23,711 bases of DNA from an uncultured Verrucomicrobiota bacterium (GCA_946482165.1 CAMLQS010000031.1:1-23711), one strand, 5' to 3'; positions 1 through 8,346 are shown, counted from the stretch's first letter. Notes: generated by a model not told the origin, from the letters alone. Made by a program: numbers and translations.

Positions 1-1626
1 AAGACCGAGGTCGCCATCCGCGCCGCGTTCAAAGCCGTGCAGGCCGGCAAACAGGTCGCCATCCTCGTGCCGACGACGATCCTCGCCCAACAGCACGCCA
101 ACACGTTTCGAGAGCGCATGGCCGGCTACCCCGTCGCCGTGGAGATGTTGTCCCGTTTTCGCAGCCGGGCCGAGTCCACGCGCATCGTCGCCGCCACCGC
201 CGCCGGCCAGGTCGACATCCTCATCGGCACCCATCGCCTCCTCAACAAGGACATCCGCTTCAAGGATCTTGGCCTCGTCGTGATCGACGAGGAGCAACGC
301 TTCGGCGTGAAGCACAAGGAGCAGCTCAAAGCCCTGCGCGTGTCCGTCGACGTGCTCTCGATGTCCGCCACGCCCATCCCGCGCACGCTCTACATGGCCA
401 TGACCGGCGCGCGCGACATGAGCGTGATCGAGACGCCGCCCGTGGACCGCCACCCGATCCAGACCATCGTCAAAACCTACGACGAGCAACTCGTGGTCGA
501 CGCCATCCGCCACGAGCTCCGCCGCGGCGGCCAGGTTTTCTACCTCCACAACCGCGTGCAAACCATCTCGCTGGTCGCCGCGCGCCTTCGCGAGCTCCTG
601 CCCGACGTCGATATCGGCGTCGGCCACGGCCAGATGGACGAGCACGAGCTTGAGGAAATGATGACCGCCTTTGTCGCCGGACGGCACCAGGTGCTCGTCT
701 GCACCACGATCATCGAGACCGGCCTCGATATCCCCAACTGCAACACGATCATCATCGAAGGCGCCGACCGCTTCGGCCTCTCGCAACTCTACCAGCTCCG
801 CGGCCGCGTCGGTCGCTTCAAGCACCAGGCCTACGCCTATCTCCTGCTTCACCGCCACACTCGGCTCGTCGAGATCGCCCGCGAGCGTCTCAACGCCCTG
901 CGCACGCACAACCAGCTCGGCGCCGGCTTTCGCATCGCGATGCGCGACCTCGAGCTCCGCGGCGCGGGCAACCTCCTCGGCGCTCAACAGTCCGGCCACA
1001 TCGTCGGCGTCGGCTTCGAGCTCTACTGCCAGTTGCTCCGCCAGTCCGTCGCTCGCCTGAAGGGCGACAGGCAGGCCGCCTCCATCCGCGCCGCGGTGAA
1101 GCTCGATTTCGTCTTCGTCGGCGAAGGCGACCCGCCTCGAAACAGCGGGAGCTTTCAGCTCCCGTCCGCCCCCTCTTCGTCCTCCTCCAGCTACCAGGCC
1201 ATAAAGGCCGCCGCCGATTCCGACGCAGGCTCCGTATCGGTGGATAAAATACAAGCCCGCCTGCCCGTCGCCTACATCGGCGAGACGCGCCTGCGCCTGG
1301 ACCTCTACCGCCGCCTCGCCCTCGCCTCCGCGCCCTCGCAGCTGAAGGAGATCGAGACGGAGCTGGTCGACCGCTTCGGAAAATTCGGCGAGGAGGTGCG
1401 CGCCTTGCTTCAGGTCACGGCCATCCGCGTGACGGCCGAGCAGAAGGGCGTCGTCAGCGTCGAGACCGACGGCTCGAAGCTAAAGCTCATCCGCGCCGGC
1501 GCCGGCCGCCGCGACGACTTCATCCAACTCGGCGGCCGCTTCCCCCGCCTCACCGCCCCCAAGCCCTTGGCTCGCCTGAAGGAAATCCTCGTTTTCCTCG
1601 GGAACCTGCCGGTTCCGGAAAAATGA
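1..1626 (+). CDS. mfd: Transcription-repair coupling factor Mfd, C-terminal part (5' end outside window)
   Basis: Mfd is an ATP-driven DNA translocase that removes RNA polymerase stalled at lesions and recruits UvrA. Only the translocase and C-terminal portions are present, and frame 1 is open from the first base. Codon 1 is the lysine of the Walker A GKT, continuing as [10 protein letters not shown]. Seen in order: DEEQ Walker B box (286-297), the SAT-type motif [11 protein letters not shown] (about 355-387), the helicase C domain with motif VI GRVGR (802-816), then the RecG-like translocation motif region. From about 1252 the C-terminal Mfd domain follows ([20 protein letters not shown] onward). 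Between translocase and C-terminal domain lies a low-complexity linker of about 40 residues with a run of six serines, encoded partly by a perfect DNA stem-loop (1146-1164). Family assignment is firm; the N-terminal UvrB-like and RNAP-binding domains are upstream of the window. Confidence 0.97.
   Translation, partial: KTEVAIRAAFKAVQAGKQVAILVPTTILAQQHANTFRERMAGYPVAVEMLSRFRSRAESTRIVAATAAGQVDILIGTHRLLNKDIRFKDLGLVVIDEEQRFGVKHKEQLKALRVSVDVLSMSATPIPRTLYMAMTGARDMSVIETPPVDRHPIQTIVKTYDEQLVVDAIRHELRRGGQVFYLHNRVQTISLVAARLRELLPDVDIGVGHGQMDEHELEEMMTAFVAGRHQVLVCTTIIETGLDIPNCNTIIIEGADRFGLSQLYQLRGRVGRFKHQAYAYLLLHRHTRLVEIARERLNALRTHNQLGAGFRIAMRDLELRGAGNLLGAQQSGHIVGVGFELYCQLLRQSVARLKGDRQAASIRAAVKLDFVFVGEGDPPRNSGSFQLPSAPSSSSSSYQAIKAAADSDAGSVSVDKIQARLPVAYIGETRLRLDLYRRLALASAPSQLKEIETELVDRFGKFGEEVRALLQVTAIRVTAEQKGVVSVETDGSKLKLIRAGAGRRDDFIQLGGRFPRLTAPKPLARLKEILVFLGNLPVPEK
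1146..1164. repeat. Perfect 8-bp stem-loop inside mfd linker
   Basis: CGGGAGCT at 1146-1153, a 3-nt TTC spacer, and AGCTCCCG at 1157-1164 form a perfect inverted repeat. It lies in the non-conserved, serine-rich linker of Mfd, where insertions are tolerated. It could be a dispersed palindromic repeat captured in frame or a chance palindrome. No second identical copy is visible in this window. Confidence 0.5.
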
Positions 1627-1773
1627 CAGAAGGGATCGCCGCCCCGACGAGGGTATCGCATCTCCATAACCCGCCCCCATGGCCGAGCTCCATCCGAGCG
1701 CCGTTGACGTGGTCGATAAACTCGGCGCGAGTCGTCGCGTGGTCGCACCCCGCCGAATCGCCCCGCCAACCCC

Positions 1774-2520
1774 ATGATGCAACGTCCATTCCCCCTATTT
1801 CTCGCCCTGCTACTCTGCCTTTCGCCCATGGCGGCCGAGACCAGCCGGAATCGGGCGGCGGACGTCGCGCTTGCCGATGCGCGTCGCCTCGCCGCCGAAG
1901 GTGATTACGCCGGGTCGCTGGAACGGCACCTCTGGTATCACGATCACGCCTTGGAGTCCGCTCCGAGCCATTATGGCGTCCGCCTCTCCTTCGCGCTCTC
2001 CGATTGGCATCGGCTGGGGGAAAAATATCCCCCTGCGCTGGATGCCTTCCGCCGAGTGCGCGACGAGAAAACGAAACGCCTCGCGGAGGGGGAAAAGAAG
2101 CGCGAACTCTTTCACGACGTCGCCTCGATGAACCGGACGTTGAGCGACCACGCGGCGACGGTCGCCTTGTTTCGTCGGCTGGACGAAGGTTATCCTGCGT
2201 TCGCCTCCAAAGTCGCGGACATCGCGGGCGAAGCGCTGGCGGACCGTGGTGAACACGCGCTTTTCCGGAAGCACCTCGGCGACCCGCAAGAAGTTTTAAG
2301 CGCCGCGAAGAGATCCCTGGAACTGGGACTCGATTACGCCAAATCCAGCCCCGACCCGGAAAACGCCCGCGCCGCGAGCGAGCGCAACTTCAGCAAGACC
2401 GTCGTCCGGCTCGTCGTCACGCTGCGCGAGACCGGCGAACGCGAAACAGCCGCCCGCATCCGCCGCGAAGCGCTTGCGCTCGTCGATAGCAAAACGCTTC
2501 GCGAAACCCTGCCGGATTGA
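1774..2520 (+). CDS. Secreted TPR-like protein of unknown function
   Basis: A 248-residue protein starting MMQRPFPLFLALLLCLSPMA, a clear signal peptide with probable cleavage near AAE (residues 20-22), so it should act outside the cytoplasm. The rest is predominantly helical. ALADARRLAAEGDYAGSLER reads like a TPR helix pair, and a second such pair lies near YPPALDAFRRVRDEKTKRLA, suggesting a small TPR-like solenoid. No catalytic motif is visible. Tandem ATGs at 1774 and 1777 are both possible starts; there is no clear Shine-Dalgarno. It is separated from mfd by 147 nt containing a possible 32-codon leader ORF that ends in ATGA overlap with this start. It converges with the minus-strand gene ending at 2573. 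I do not recognise a named family. Confidence 0.75.
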   Translation: MMQRPFPLFLALLLCLSPMAAETSRNRAADVALADARRLAAEGDYAGSLERHLWYHDHALESAPSHYGVRLSFALSDWHRLGEKYPPALDAFRRVRDEKTKRLAEGEKKRELFHDVASMNRTLSDHAATVALFRRLDEGYPAFASKVADIAGEALADRGEHALFRKHLGDPQEVLSAAKRSLELGLDYAKSSPDPENARAASERNFSKTVVRLVVTLRETGERETAARIRREALALVDSKTLRETLPD

Positions 2521-2572
2521 AATGTCGCCGACGCAGGCGATATGAGGGACCGCCGCGTGAAAACCTCGGGCG

Positions 2573-3883
2573 TCATCGCGGCTTCGTCGCCGGCTTCCTG
2601 GCCTGTTCGATGCGGCGCTGCGATTGCCCGCCATCCTCGTTGAAGCTCACGATCGTGCCGTTCTCCAAGTGGTTCACCCACGACATCCCGTTGTTGGCGA
2701 AATAGACCTGCGCCACCTCGGAGCCCAGCGTGGCCCGCACCGAATCGCGTGTCTCCGCGGCTAGCTTCTTGAGCGCCTCGCGCTTCTGGTCGGCCGACAA
2801 ACTTGAGTCGTCGGCGATCCGGGTGGCGCGCCGGGGCACTTCATCGCGAAGCGCGTAGATTCGATCCGGCGTATCCGCCGGCAGCTGGAAGCGCTGCGTC
2901 GCGTTTCTGAGCTGCTGGTAGTCGTTGTCCTGGGCGCGAACGTAGGCGGCGTAGCGGTCCGCGCCGAGCGCGTCGCGGATTTGAGCCTTCACCGCCTTCT
3001 CGGCCTCGGCGCGGGCCTTCAATTCCTCTTGGGTGCGGGCGCCGCCGCCGAAGCGATCCGCCTCGGTGAACCGCTCGTCGAAATCTTTCTGGATCTCAAA
3101 TATCGTTCGAAACTCCGCCTCGGTCGCATCCATCTGCGTCATGCGTCGACGAAGATTCTGCGCGGTTCGCGACTGGCGCATCTCGTAGGCGGCATACTCC
3201 TCCGGCGAAAGAAAAGTCGCGAGGTCGCGGCGCTTCTCCTCCTCGATAAAACGCAGCTTCTCCTGGTCCGAAGGCAGCATGAACCCGCGCGCCTCACGAC
3301 GGGTCTCGCTCGCGAGGTCGTTGTAATCCTGCTCGAGGCGCTGGAGCTCCTCCCGCTTTTCTTCGGGCAAAAATCCGTATTGGCGCGCCAGCCAGGAGTT
3401 GGCGCCCGCCGCATTTGGATCTTTGCCCAGCAGCGCCTCCAGTTCCGCCCGCTGTTCGTCACGGAGCAATCTCGCCTGCTCGCGCTGCTCCCGGGTTTGG
3501 CCGCGATACTCGTCGTCGTTTTTCCACCACGGCCGATCCGGATCGGGCGCGGGCTGCAACGCTTTCATTCGAGCTTCGTAACGCTTCCACAGACGCACGC
3601 TCACGATCAGGCGGACGCTCTCTTCGTCCAAACCGGCGGCGCGCAGTTCGTCCCGCAAACGCGTGAGATCGTCGCCGCGGACGGAGTCGGCTATCGCCGC
3701 ACCGTCGCCCGTCGCCGGCCCGCCGGATTTCGGGGAAAGCACCGGCTGCGTCGTGCCTGAGCCGCGTCCGTCCGCGCCGACGGCGACTTTGCCCGCGGGA
3801 TCGTGCGAACGTTCACGGATCGCCACCAGCAACGCCGCATTGGAGACCAAGGATAAACCGAACAAAAGAGGCAGCAGCTTCAT
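2573..3883 (-). CDS. Exported or membrane-anchored helical protein of unknown function
   Basis: A 436-residue protein on the minus strand. I chose the ATG at 3883-3881 because it gives MKLLPLLFGLSLVSNAALLV, a typical uncleaved anchor or signal peptide, whereas the frame runs 47 codons further upstream with unlikely arginine- and proline-rich sequence. The mature part is highly charged and helical, with long Glu/Arg/Lys-rich stretches (for example EEKREELQRLEQDYNDLASE) and several repeats of a pattern built around L(S/G)xxxxAAY(E/V). This suggests an extended coiled-coil or helical-bundle periplasmic protein. No enzyme motif is visible. It is divergent from the prolyl isomerase gene, sharing a 217-bp intergenic region, so a cell-envelope role is possible but is only inference from location. 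No Shine-Dalgarno is evident. Confidence 0.72.
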   Translation of the reverse strand: MKLLPLLFGLSLVSNAALLVAIRERSHDPAGKVAVGADGRGSGTTQPVLSPKSGGPATGDGAAIADSVRGDDLTRLRDELRAAGLDEESVRLIVSVRLWKRYEARMKALQPAPDPDRPWWKNDDEYRGQTREQREQARLLRDEQRAELEALLGKDPNAAGANSWLARQYGFLPEEKREELQRLEQDYNDLASETRREARGFMLPSDQEKLRFIEEEKRRDLATFLSPEEYAAYEMRQSRTAQNLRRRMTQMDATEAEFRTIFEIQKDFDERFTEADRFGGGARTQEELKARAEAEKAVKAQIRDALGADRYAAYVRAQDNDYQQLRNATQRFQLPADTPDRIYALRDEVPRRATRIADDSSLSADQKREALKKLAAETRDSVRATLGSEVAQVYFANNGMSWVNHLENGTIVSFNEDGGQSQRRIEQARKPATKPR

Positions 3884-3918
3884 GACGGGGTCGCATGATT
3901 TAATCTCATTCAAGGGCG

Positions 3919-3930
3919 GCTCGCGCGAGC
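3919..3930. promoter_or_regulatory. Perfect 12-bp palindrome in divergent intergenic region
   Basis: GCTCGCGCGAGC is a perfect dyad about 35 bp upstream of the minus-strand start at 3883 and 170 bp upstream of the plus-strand start at 4101. Its position between divergent genes fits an operator, but in DNA this GC-rich it may be chance. Confidence 0.2.
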
Positions 3931-4023
3931 GGAAAGGAACCCGGTCCCGCATCCCGCGCCAAACGGAGCCGGGCGGCCAGCCTCGCCCGAATCCGCTGGG
4001 CGGAGCGAAGCGCGTTTCCCCCA

Positions 4024-4051
4024 TTGACCCTCCGTCTCCTGCTCCTAGCTT
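4024..4051 (+). promoter_or_regulatory. Candidate sigma70-type promoter for the prolyl isomerase gene
   Basis: TTGACC at 4024-4029 (5 of 6 to the -35 consensus), then 16 nt, then TAGCTT at 4046-4051 as a weak -10. The start codon follows at 4101. The same 9-mer CTAGCTTGC occurs upstream of coxB at 21650-21658 with a -35-like box at the same spacing, which raises confidence a little. Confidence 0.33.
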
Positions 4052-4100
4052 GCACGAAATTTACCTTTCGCCGCCGCAGCCCGCCTCCGTCCCGTCACTC

Positions 4101-5135
4101 ATGTCCAAAGCCTTTCGTCGCATCGCAACCCGCCTCGTCCTGATCGGCGCCTTGGGCGCCTCCGCCGCGGCCCTCGCCCAACCCATGGCGCCTGTCGCGC
4201 CCGCCGCCCCTTCCGCATCGGTCGACGACGGCCTCAACCTTCGTTTCGCCAACGGAATCGCCGCCGTCGTGGAGGAAAAGGTCATCACCGTTGACGACAT
4301 CCGCCGCGAACTCGCCCCGATTCTCCCGCAGATCCGCCGCGACTCGCGTAACCAGCAGGAGTTTTCCCAGAAACTCGAAGGCGTGCAGGACGAGATCATC
4401 CGCAACCTGATCGACCGCCATCTCATCGTTAAGGACTTCAGAAAAGACGAGAAGCGCAAGATTCCGGAGAGCTTCATCGACAACGCCATCCAGGAGCAGC
4501 TCGCCACGCAGTTCGAGGGCGACCGCGCTCGTTTCCTGGCCTACCTGAAATCCCGCGGCTTCACGCTCCGCGACTACCGCAAGGAGATGGAAGACGAGAT
4601 CATCTTTGGCTACATGCGCGGCCAGCAGCGCAAAAGCGCCAACGTGGTGAGCCCGGCCAAGGTCGAGGCCTACTACGGCGCCAACCAGCAAAAATTTCAC
4701 CAGGAGGAACAGGTTCACCTCCGGCTCATCCAGCTCAACCGCGGCGAATTTTCCGACGCGCAGCTTGTCGCCCAAGCCGAGGAGATCGTGGCGAAACTGC
4801 GCGGCGGCGCAAAATTCGAGGACCTCGCGAAAGAATACACCCAGGACGCCCGCAAGTCCAAGGGCGGCGACTGGGGCTGGCAGAAACGCGCCGACCTGAA
4901 GCCCGAGTTCAGCGAACCGCTTTTCGCCCTCCAGGCGGGCCAGGTCAGCCAGCCCATCATCCAGAAGGAAGGCGTCTATCTCCTTTACGCCGAAGATCGC
5001 AAGGCCGCCGGGGTGCCTCCGATAGCCGACGTTCGCGAGCAGATCGAGACCACGCTCGCGCAGCAAATGACGCGCGAAGCGCAGGAGAAGTGGCTCGAGC
5101 GCCTGCGCAAGGGTGCCTACGTCCGTCTCTACTGA
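4101..5135 (+). CDS. SurA/PpiC-type periplasmic peptidyl-prolyl cis-trans isomerase
   Basis: A 344-residue exported chaperone or prolyl isomerase. The ATG at 4101 gives MSKAFRRIATRLVLIGALGA, a signal peptide with likely cleavage after ALA (about residue 26); the longer in-frame extension upstream is unlikely protein. Residues 45-195 resemble a SurA N-terminal chaperone domain, starting FANGIAAVVEEKVITVDDIR and including LIDRHLIVKDF. Residues 205-300 form one parvulin domain with the typical QVHLRLIQLNRG strand, GGAKFEDLAKEYTQD, GGDWGW, and FALQAGQVSQPI segments. Classical SurA has two parvulin domains and is about 430 residues, so this is the shorter single-parvulin form. It probably helps fold outer-membrane or periplasmic proteins. 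A strong intrinsic terminator follows at once, so it looks monocistronic. Confidence 0.92.
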   Translation: MSKAFRRIATRLVLIGALGASAAALAQPMAPVAPAAPSASVDDGLNLRFANGIAAVVEEKVITVDDIRRELAPILPQIRRDSRNQQEFSQKLEGVQDEIIRNLIDRHLIVKDFRKDEKRKIPESFIDNAIQEQLATQFEGDRARFLAYLKSRGFTLRDYRKEMEDEIIFGYMRGQQRKSANVVSPAKVEAYYGANQQKFHQEEQVHLRLIQLNRGEFSDAQLVAQAEEIVAKLRGGAKFEDLAKEYTQDARKSKGGDWGWQKRADLKPEFSEPLFALQAGQVSQPIIQKEGVYLLYAEDRKAAGVPPIADVREQIETTLAQQMTREAQEKWLERLRKGAYVRLY

Positions 5136-5168
5136 GCCCCCGCGCCTTACCCACTTTTGCGAGATTTT

Positions 5169-5205
5169 CCCGGCCCGGTCCGCCTCGTGCGGGCCGGGCC
5201 TTTTT
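5169..5205 (+). terminator. Intrinsic terminator downstream of the prolyl isomerase gene
   Basis: CCCGGCCC (5169-5176) pairs perfectly with GGGCCGGG (5191-5198) across a 14-nt loop and is followed by CC and five T (5201-5205). It begins 33 nt after the stop codon at 5135 and separates this gene from the CoA-transferase gene. Confidence 0.88.
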
Positions 5206-5311
5206 GCGCCGTGCCCTCGCCAACAAATGCATAGCCCGGACAGCCGCTCCGGACTATCCTTTGGAATCCTTTCCGCAACGTCCGCGTCGCAAAGAATTCA
5301 TCCCACCTGCC

Positions 5312-6841
5312 ATGTCCCTGCCCTTTCCCACGCTCAGCGCCGCAGAGGCCGCCCAGCTCATCACCCACGGCGACACCGTCGCCTTCGGTGGCTTCACGCC
5401 AGCGGGCGCTCCCAAGGAGATCCCGACCGCTCTTGCCGCTCTCGCCACCCGCGAGCACGCGGCCGGCCGCGCCTTTCAAATCGGCGTGATCACCGGCGCC
5501 TCCACCGGCGCCTCCCTCGACGGCGCCCTCGCCAAAGCCGAGGCCATCTCATTTCGCACCCCCTATCAGTCCGACCCCGACCTGAGAAAGGCGATCAACT
5601 CCGGCCGGGTGCGGTTCTTTGATCTCCACCTCAGCCAGCTCCCCCAGCACGTCCGCACCGGAGCCCTTGGCGAGATCAACTGGGCCGTCTTGGAAGTCGC
5701 CGACATCACGCCCGACGGTCGCGTGGTCCTCACCAGCGGCGTGGGCGCCGCGCCCACCTTCGCCCGCTGCGCGGACAAAATCATCCTGGAGCTAAACAGG
5801 CGCCACCCGGCCTCCCTTTGCGGCTTGCACGATATCTACGAGCCGATCGATCCGCCCTACCGCCACGAGATCCCTCTCTACTCGGTCTCCGACCGCATCG
5901 GGCAGCCCTGGCTGCAGCTCGATCCCGCCAAGATCGTCGGCATCGTGCATACCGACCGCGACGACGAGGTCGGCGGCTTCGCCGCCCCCGACGCCGTCAC
6001 CATCAAGATCGGCGAAAACGTAGCCAACTTCCTCGCCGCCGAACTCCGCGCCGGCCGCATCCCCACCGAGTTCCTGCCCCTCCAGTCCGGCGTCGGCGAC
6101 ATCGCCAACGCCGTCCTCGGCGCGCTCGGCGCCCACCCGGAGATCCCGCGCTTCACCATGTATTCCGAGGTGCTGCAGGATGCCACCCTCGCCCTTCTCC
6201 GCCAGGGCAAGCTCAAGTTCGCCAGCGGCTGCTCCCTCACCCTCAGCCCGCCCGCGCTCAAGGACCTCTACGCCGACCTCCACACCCTCCGCAACCGGAT
6301 CGTGCTCCGTCCCCAGGAGATCAGCAACAACCCAGAAATCGTCCGCCGCCTCGGTATCATTTCGGTGAATACAGCCATCGAGGCAGACCTTCAGGGCAAC
6401 ATCAACAGCACGCACCTGTTCGGGAAGACGATGATGAACGGCATCGGCGGCTCGGGCGATTTCACCCGCAACGCCCACCTCTCGATCTTCACCTGCCCGT
6501 CGCTTCAAAAGGGCGGCAAGATCAGCACCCTCGTCCCGCTGGTCACCCACGCCGACCACAGCGAGCACTCCGTGCAAGTCCTCGTCACCGAGCACGGCGT
6601 GGCCGACCTGCGCCGCCTCGATCCCCGCCAGCGGGCCGAGGTCATCATCGAGAAGTGCGCCCACCCGGACTTCCGTCCGGAGCTGCATCGTTACCTCGCC
6701 ATCGCCAAGGACGGACACGAGCCCTTCGATCCCGAGCACGCCTTCGCCTTCCACCGCCAGTTTCTCAAGACCGGCGACATGCGCGGCGCGCTGCCCGCCC
6801 CGGTTGACCCCGCCAAACGCGAGGCCACACTGGTGGGATGA
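5312..6841 (+). CDS. Succinyl-CoA:acetate CoA-transferase / acetyl-CoA hydrolase family protein
   Basis: A 509-residue cytosolic class I CoA-transferase of the acetyl-CoA hydrolase/transferase family, closest in style to the succinate CoA-transferase group (AarC, Cat1, YgfH/ScpC). These move CoA between succinyl- or propionyl-CoA and acetate or succinate through a glutamyl-CoA intermediate. The catalytic Glu is E286 in MYSEVLQD (codon 6167-6169), and the CoA-binding glycine loop is GIGGSGDFTRNA (residues 377-388). Length matches the family, about 500 residues. I chose the ATG at 5312 because MSLPFPTLSAAEAAQLITHG matches the usual N-terminus; the frame upstream crosses the terminator. No Shine-Dalgarno is seen. 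The stop overlaps the next gene by 4 nt (ATGA). A role in acetate activation or succinate/propionate fermentation is inferred; exact acyl-CoA preference cannot be read from sequence. Confidence 0.93.
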   Translation: MSLPFPTLSAAEAAQLITHGDTVAFGGFTPAGAPKEIPTALAALATREHAAGRAFQIGVITGASTGASLDGALAKAEAISFRTPYQSDPDLRKAINSGRVRFFDLHLSQLPQHVRTGALGEINWAVLEVADITPDGRVVLTSGVGAAPTFARCADKIILELNRRHPASLCGLHDIYEPIDPPYRHEIPLYSVSDRIGQPWLQLDPAKIVGIVHTDRDDEVGGFAAPDAVTIKIGENVANFLAAELRAGRIPTEFLPLQSGVGDIANAVLGALGAHPEIPRFTMYSEVLQDATLALLRQGKLKFASGCSLTLSPPALKDLYADLHTLRNRIVLRPQEISNNPEIVRRLGIISVNTAIEADLQGNINSTHLFGKTMMNGIGGSGDFTRNAHLSIFTCPSLQKGGKISTLVPLVTHADHSEHSVQVLVTEHGVADLRRLDPRQRAEVIIEKCAHPDFRPELHRYLAIAKDGHEPFDPEHAFAFHRQFLKTGDMRGALPAPVDPAKREATLVG

Positions 6842-7320
6842 ACCTGATGGAGTTGCTGGAGGGACTCAGCTACCTGGTCACCGTCATCGGCCTGCCTTTC
6901 GGCATCTGGGTCTATCTCCGCGACCAGCGTAAAGAGCGCAAAAACGAGGAGGAGGAAGTCTACGTCCGCCTGTCGGACCAATACGCGGATTTCCTCCGTC
7001 TCGTCCTGAAAAACGCGGACCTGCAACTCACTACGCGCAACGCGCCGTGCGCCCAGCTCAGCGACGAGCAGAAGGAGCGGCGCATGGTGCTCTTCGAGAT
7101 CCTCGTCGCCCTTTTCGAGCGCGCCTACATTCTCGTTTACGAGCCGGACATGGACAAGGAGGAAGCCCGCCTCTGGGCCTCGTGGGAGGACTACATGCGC
7201 GAATGGTGCCGGCGCGCCGACTTTCGCGAGGCCCTTCCGTCGCTCCTCAGCGGCGAAGACCCCGACTTCGCCGCCTACATCACCCGGCTTTCGAACGAAG
7301 CGGCCGTCTCCAAAACGTAG
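6838..7320 (+). CDS. Small membrane-anchored protein of unknown function
   Basis: A 160-residue protein whose ATG overlaps the TGA of the CoA-transferase gene (ATGA, 6838-6841), so translation is probably coupled. Residues 5-27 (ELLEGLSYLVTVIGLPFGIW) form one transmembrane helix, followed by a basic stop-transfer segment (YLRDQRKERKNEEEE). The remainder is a soluble, helical, Trp- and Arg-rich domain (LWASWEDYMREWCRRADF), probably cytoplasmic under the positive-inside rule. The layout resembles small single-span bacterial proteins often annotated only as hypothetical. I recognise no catalytic motif. The tight coupling suggests it is made with the CoA-transferase, but a shared function is not shown. 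It converges on the phosphoesterase gene ending at 7367. Confidence 0.8.
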   Translation: MNLMELLEGLSYLVTVIGLPFGIWVYLRDQRKERKNEEEEVYVRLSDQYADFLRLVLKNADLQLTTRNAPCAQLSDEQKERRMVLFEILVALFERAYILVYEPDMDKEEARLWASWEDYMREWCRRADFREALPSLLSGEDPDFAAYITRLSNEAAVSKT

Positions 7321-7366
7321 CGGATCGGCGAGGCTGTTCCGTTCTCATCACCCCGCCCGCGCAGAC

Positions 7367-8155
7367 TCAGCGACCGCGCCGAAGGTGCAACAATTCCACC
7401 TTCGTGGTCCGCCTCGCCGCTTCGTCATAGTCGATGATCGCACCCGAAATCCGCACGTCGCCTTCCGCGACTTCGAACTTGCGCGGCATACCGTCCAGGA
7501 ATCGTTCGACCACGGGCTTCACCTCGCGCCCGAGCACCGACGCATAAGGCCCCGTCATACCGACGTCGCACATGAATCCCGTGCCATTCGGCAGCACGGT
7601 CGCATCGGCCGTGGGCACATGCGTGTGCGTGCCCAGCACCGCGAGCGCCCGCCCGTCAAGATGCCAGCCCAGCGCGATCTTCTCGCTCGTCGCCTCCATG
7701 TGGGCCTCGACGAAAAACGCGTCCGCATCCGCCGCCAATCGACGCAACATCTCGTCCGCGCAAAGAAAAGGACACTCCGCCTTCATCCCCATGAAAGTGC
7801 GGCCCAGCACGGTGAACACCGCGATCCGCGTTCCTTTCACGTTCACGACCACGTGATCCGCCCCCGGACAGGCGCCGGGGAGATTCGCCGGCCGGCAGAC
7901 CTTGGGAAAATCGTCGATTTCGGATTCCCAACCACGCTGATCCCACACGTGGTCGCCCAACGTGATCGCATCGACGCCGCTCTGCAGCAGCCCCTTCGCG
8001 ATGCCGCCATTGATGCCCGCGCCCGCGGCCGCGTTCTCACCATTGGCGATGATCGCGTCGAGCTTCAGCTCCGAACGCAGACGAGGCAGACGCTCCATCA
8101 GCATCTCGCGACCCGGCCGCCCCACGATGTCACCGACGAACAGAATTCTTAACAT
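7367..8155 (-). CDS. YmdB-family (TIGR00282) metallophosphoesterase
   Basis: A 262-residue calcineurin-like phosphoesterase. Bacillus subtilis YmdB, the best-known member, hydrolyses 2',3'- and 3',5'-cyclic nucleotides and affects biofilm and motility decisions; the substrate here is unknown. The ATG at 8155 gives MLRILFVGDIVGRPGRE, the canonical N-terminus, whereas the frame extends 48 codons upstream without family similarity. Metal and active-site residues by comparison with remembered YmdB: D9, E40, N41 (GEN), H69, H152, H177 and H179 (GTHTHV). One ligand differs: YmdB has Asn in GNHTWD, here it is Asp (D68, GDHVWD). The C-terminal half retains DVGMTGPY and the SGAIIDYD strand. No signal peptide, so it is cytosolic. 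It is divergent from the SIMPL gene, with a possible promoter and dyad at 8194-8211. Confidence 0.93.
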   Translation of the reverse strand: MLRILFVGDIVGRPGREMLMERLPRLRSELKLDAIIANGENAAAGAGINGGIAKGLLQSGVDAITLGDHVWDQRGWESEIDDFPKVCRPANLPGACPGADHVVVNVKGTRIAVFTVLGRTFMGMKAECPFLCADEMLRRLAADADAFFVEAHMEATSEKIALGWHLDGRALAVLGTHTHVPTADATVLPNGTGFMCDVGMTGPYASVLGREVKPVVERFLDGMPRKFEVAEGDVRISGAIIDYDEAARRTTKVELLHLRRGR

Positions 8156-8346
8156 CCGCGCACCGTGCTCCCCGCCCCCGCCCGCTCCAAGCCTTAATAT
8201 GCCGAGTCGGCCGCCCGGTCTTCCGTCGCGCGCAAAACCATCCGACTTCCCCCTAAACTCCAGCCTCTTACGACTTGGTGAATAAGCTTCGCGCGACATT
8301 CCGTGTCGAGCCGGGCAGACCCGACGGCCACGCCGCCCCCCCTTCC

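Noticed and set aside
2522..2543. Bidirectional terminator between the convergent genes ending at 2520 and 2573
   Set aside because: There is an 8-bp imperfect stem with a G-T pair, but no T-run on either side.
5792..6754. 320-codon minus-strand open frame
   Set aside because: Antisense to the CoA-transferase, which has its catalytic Glu and glycine loop intact.
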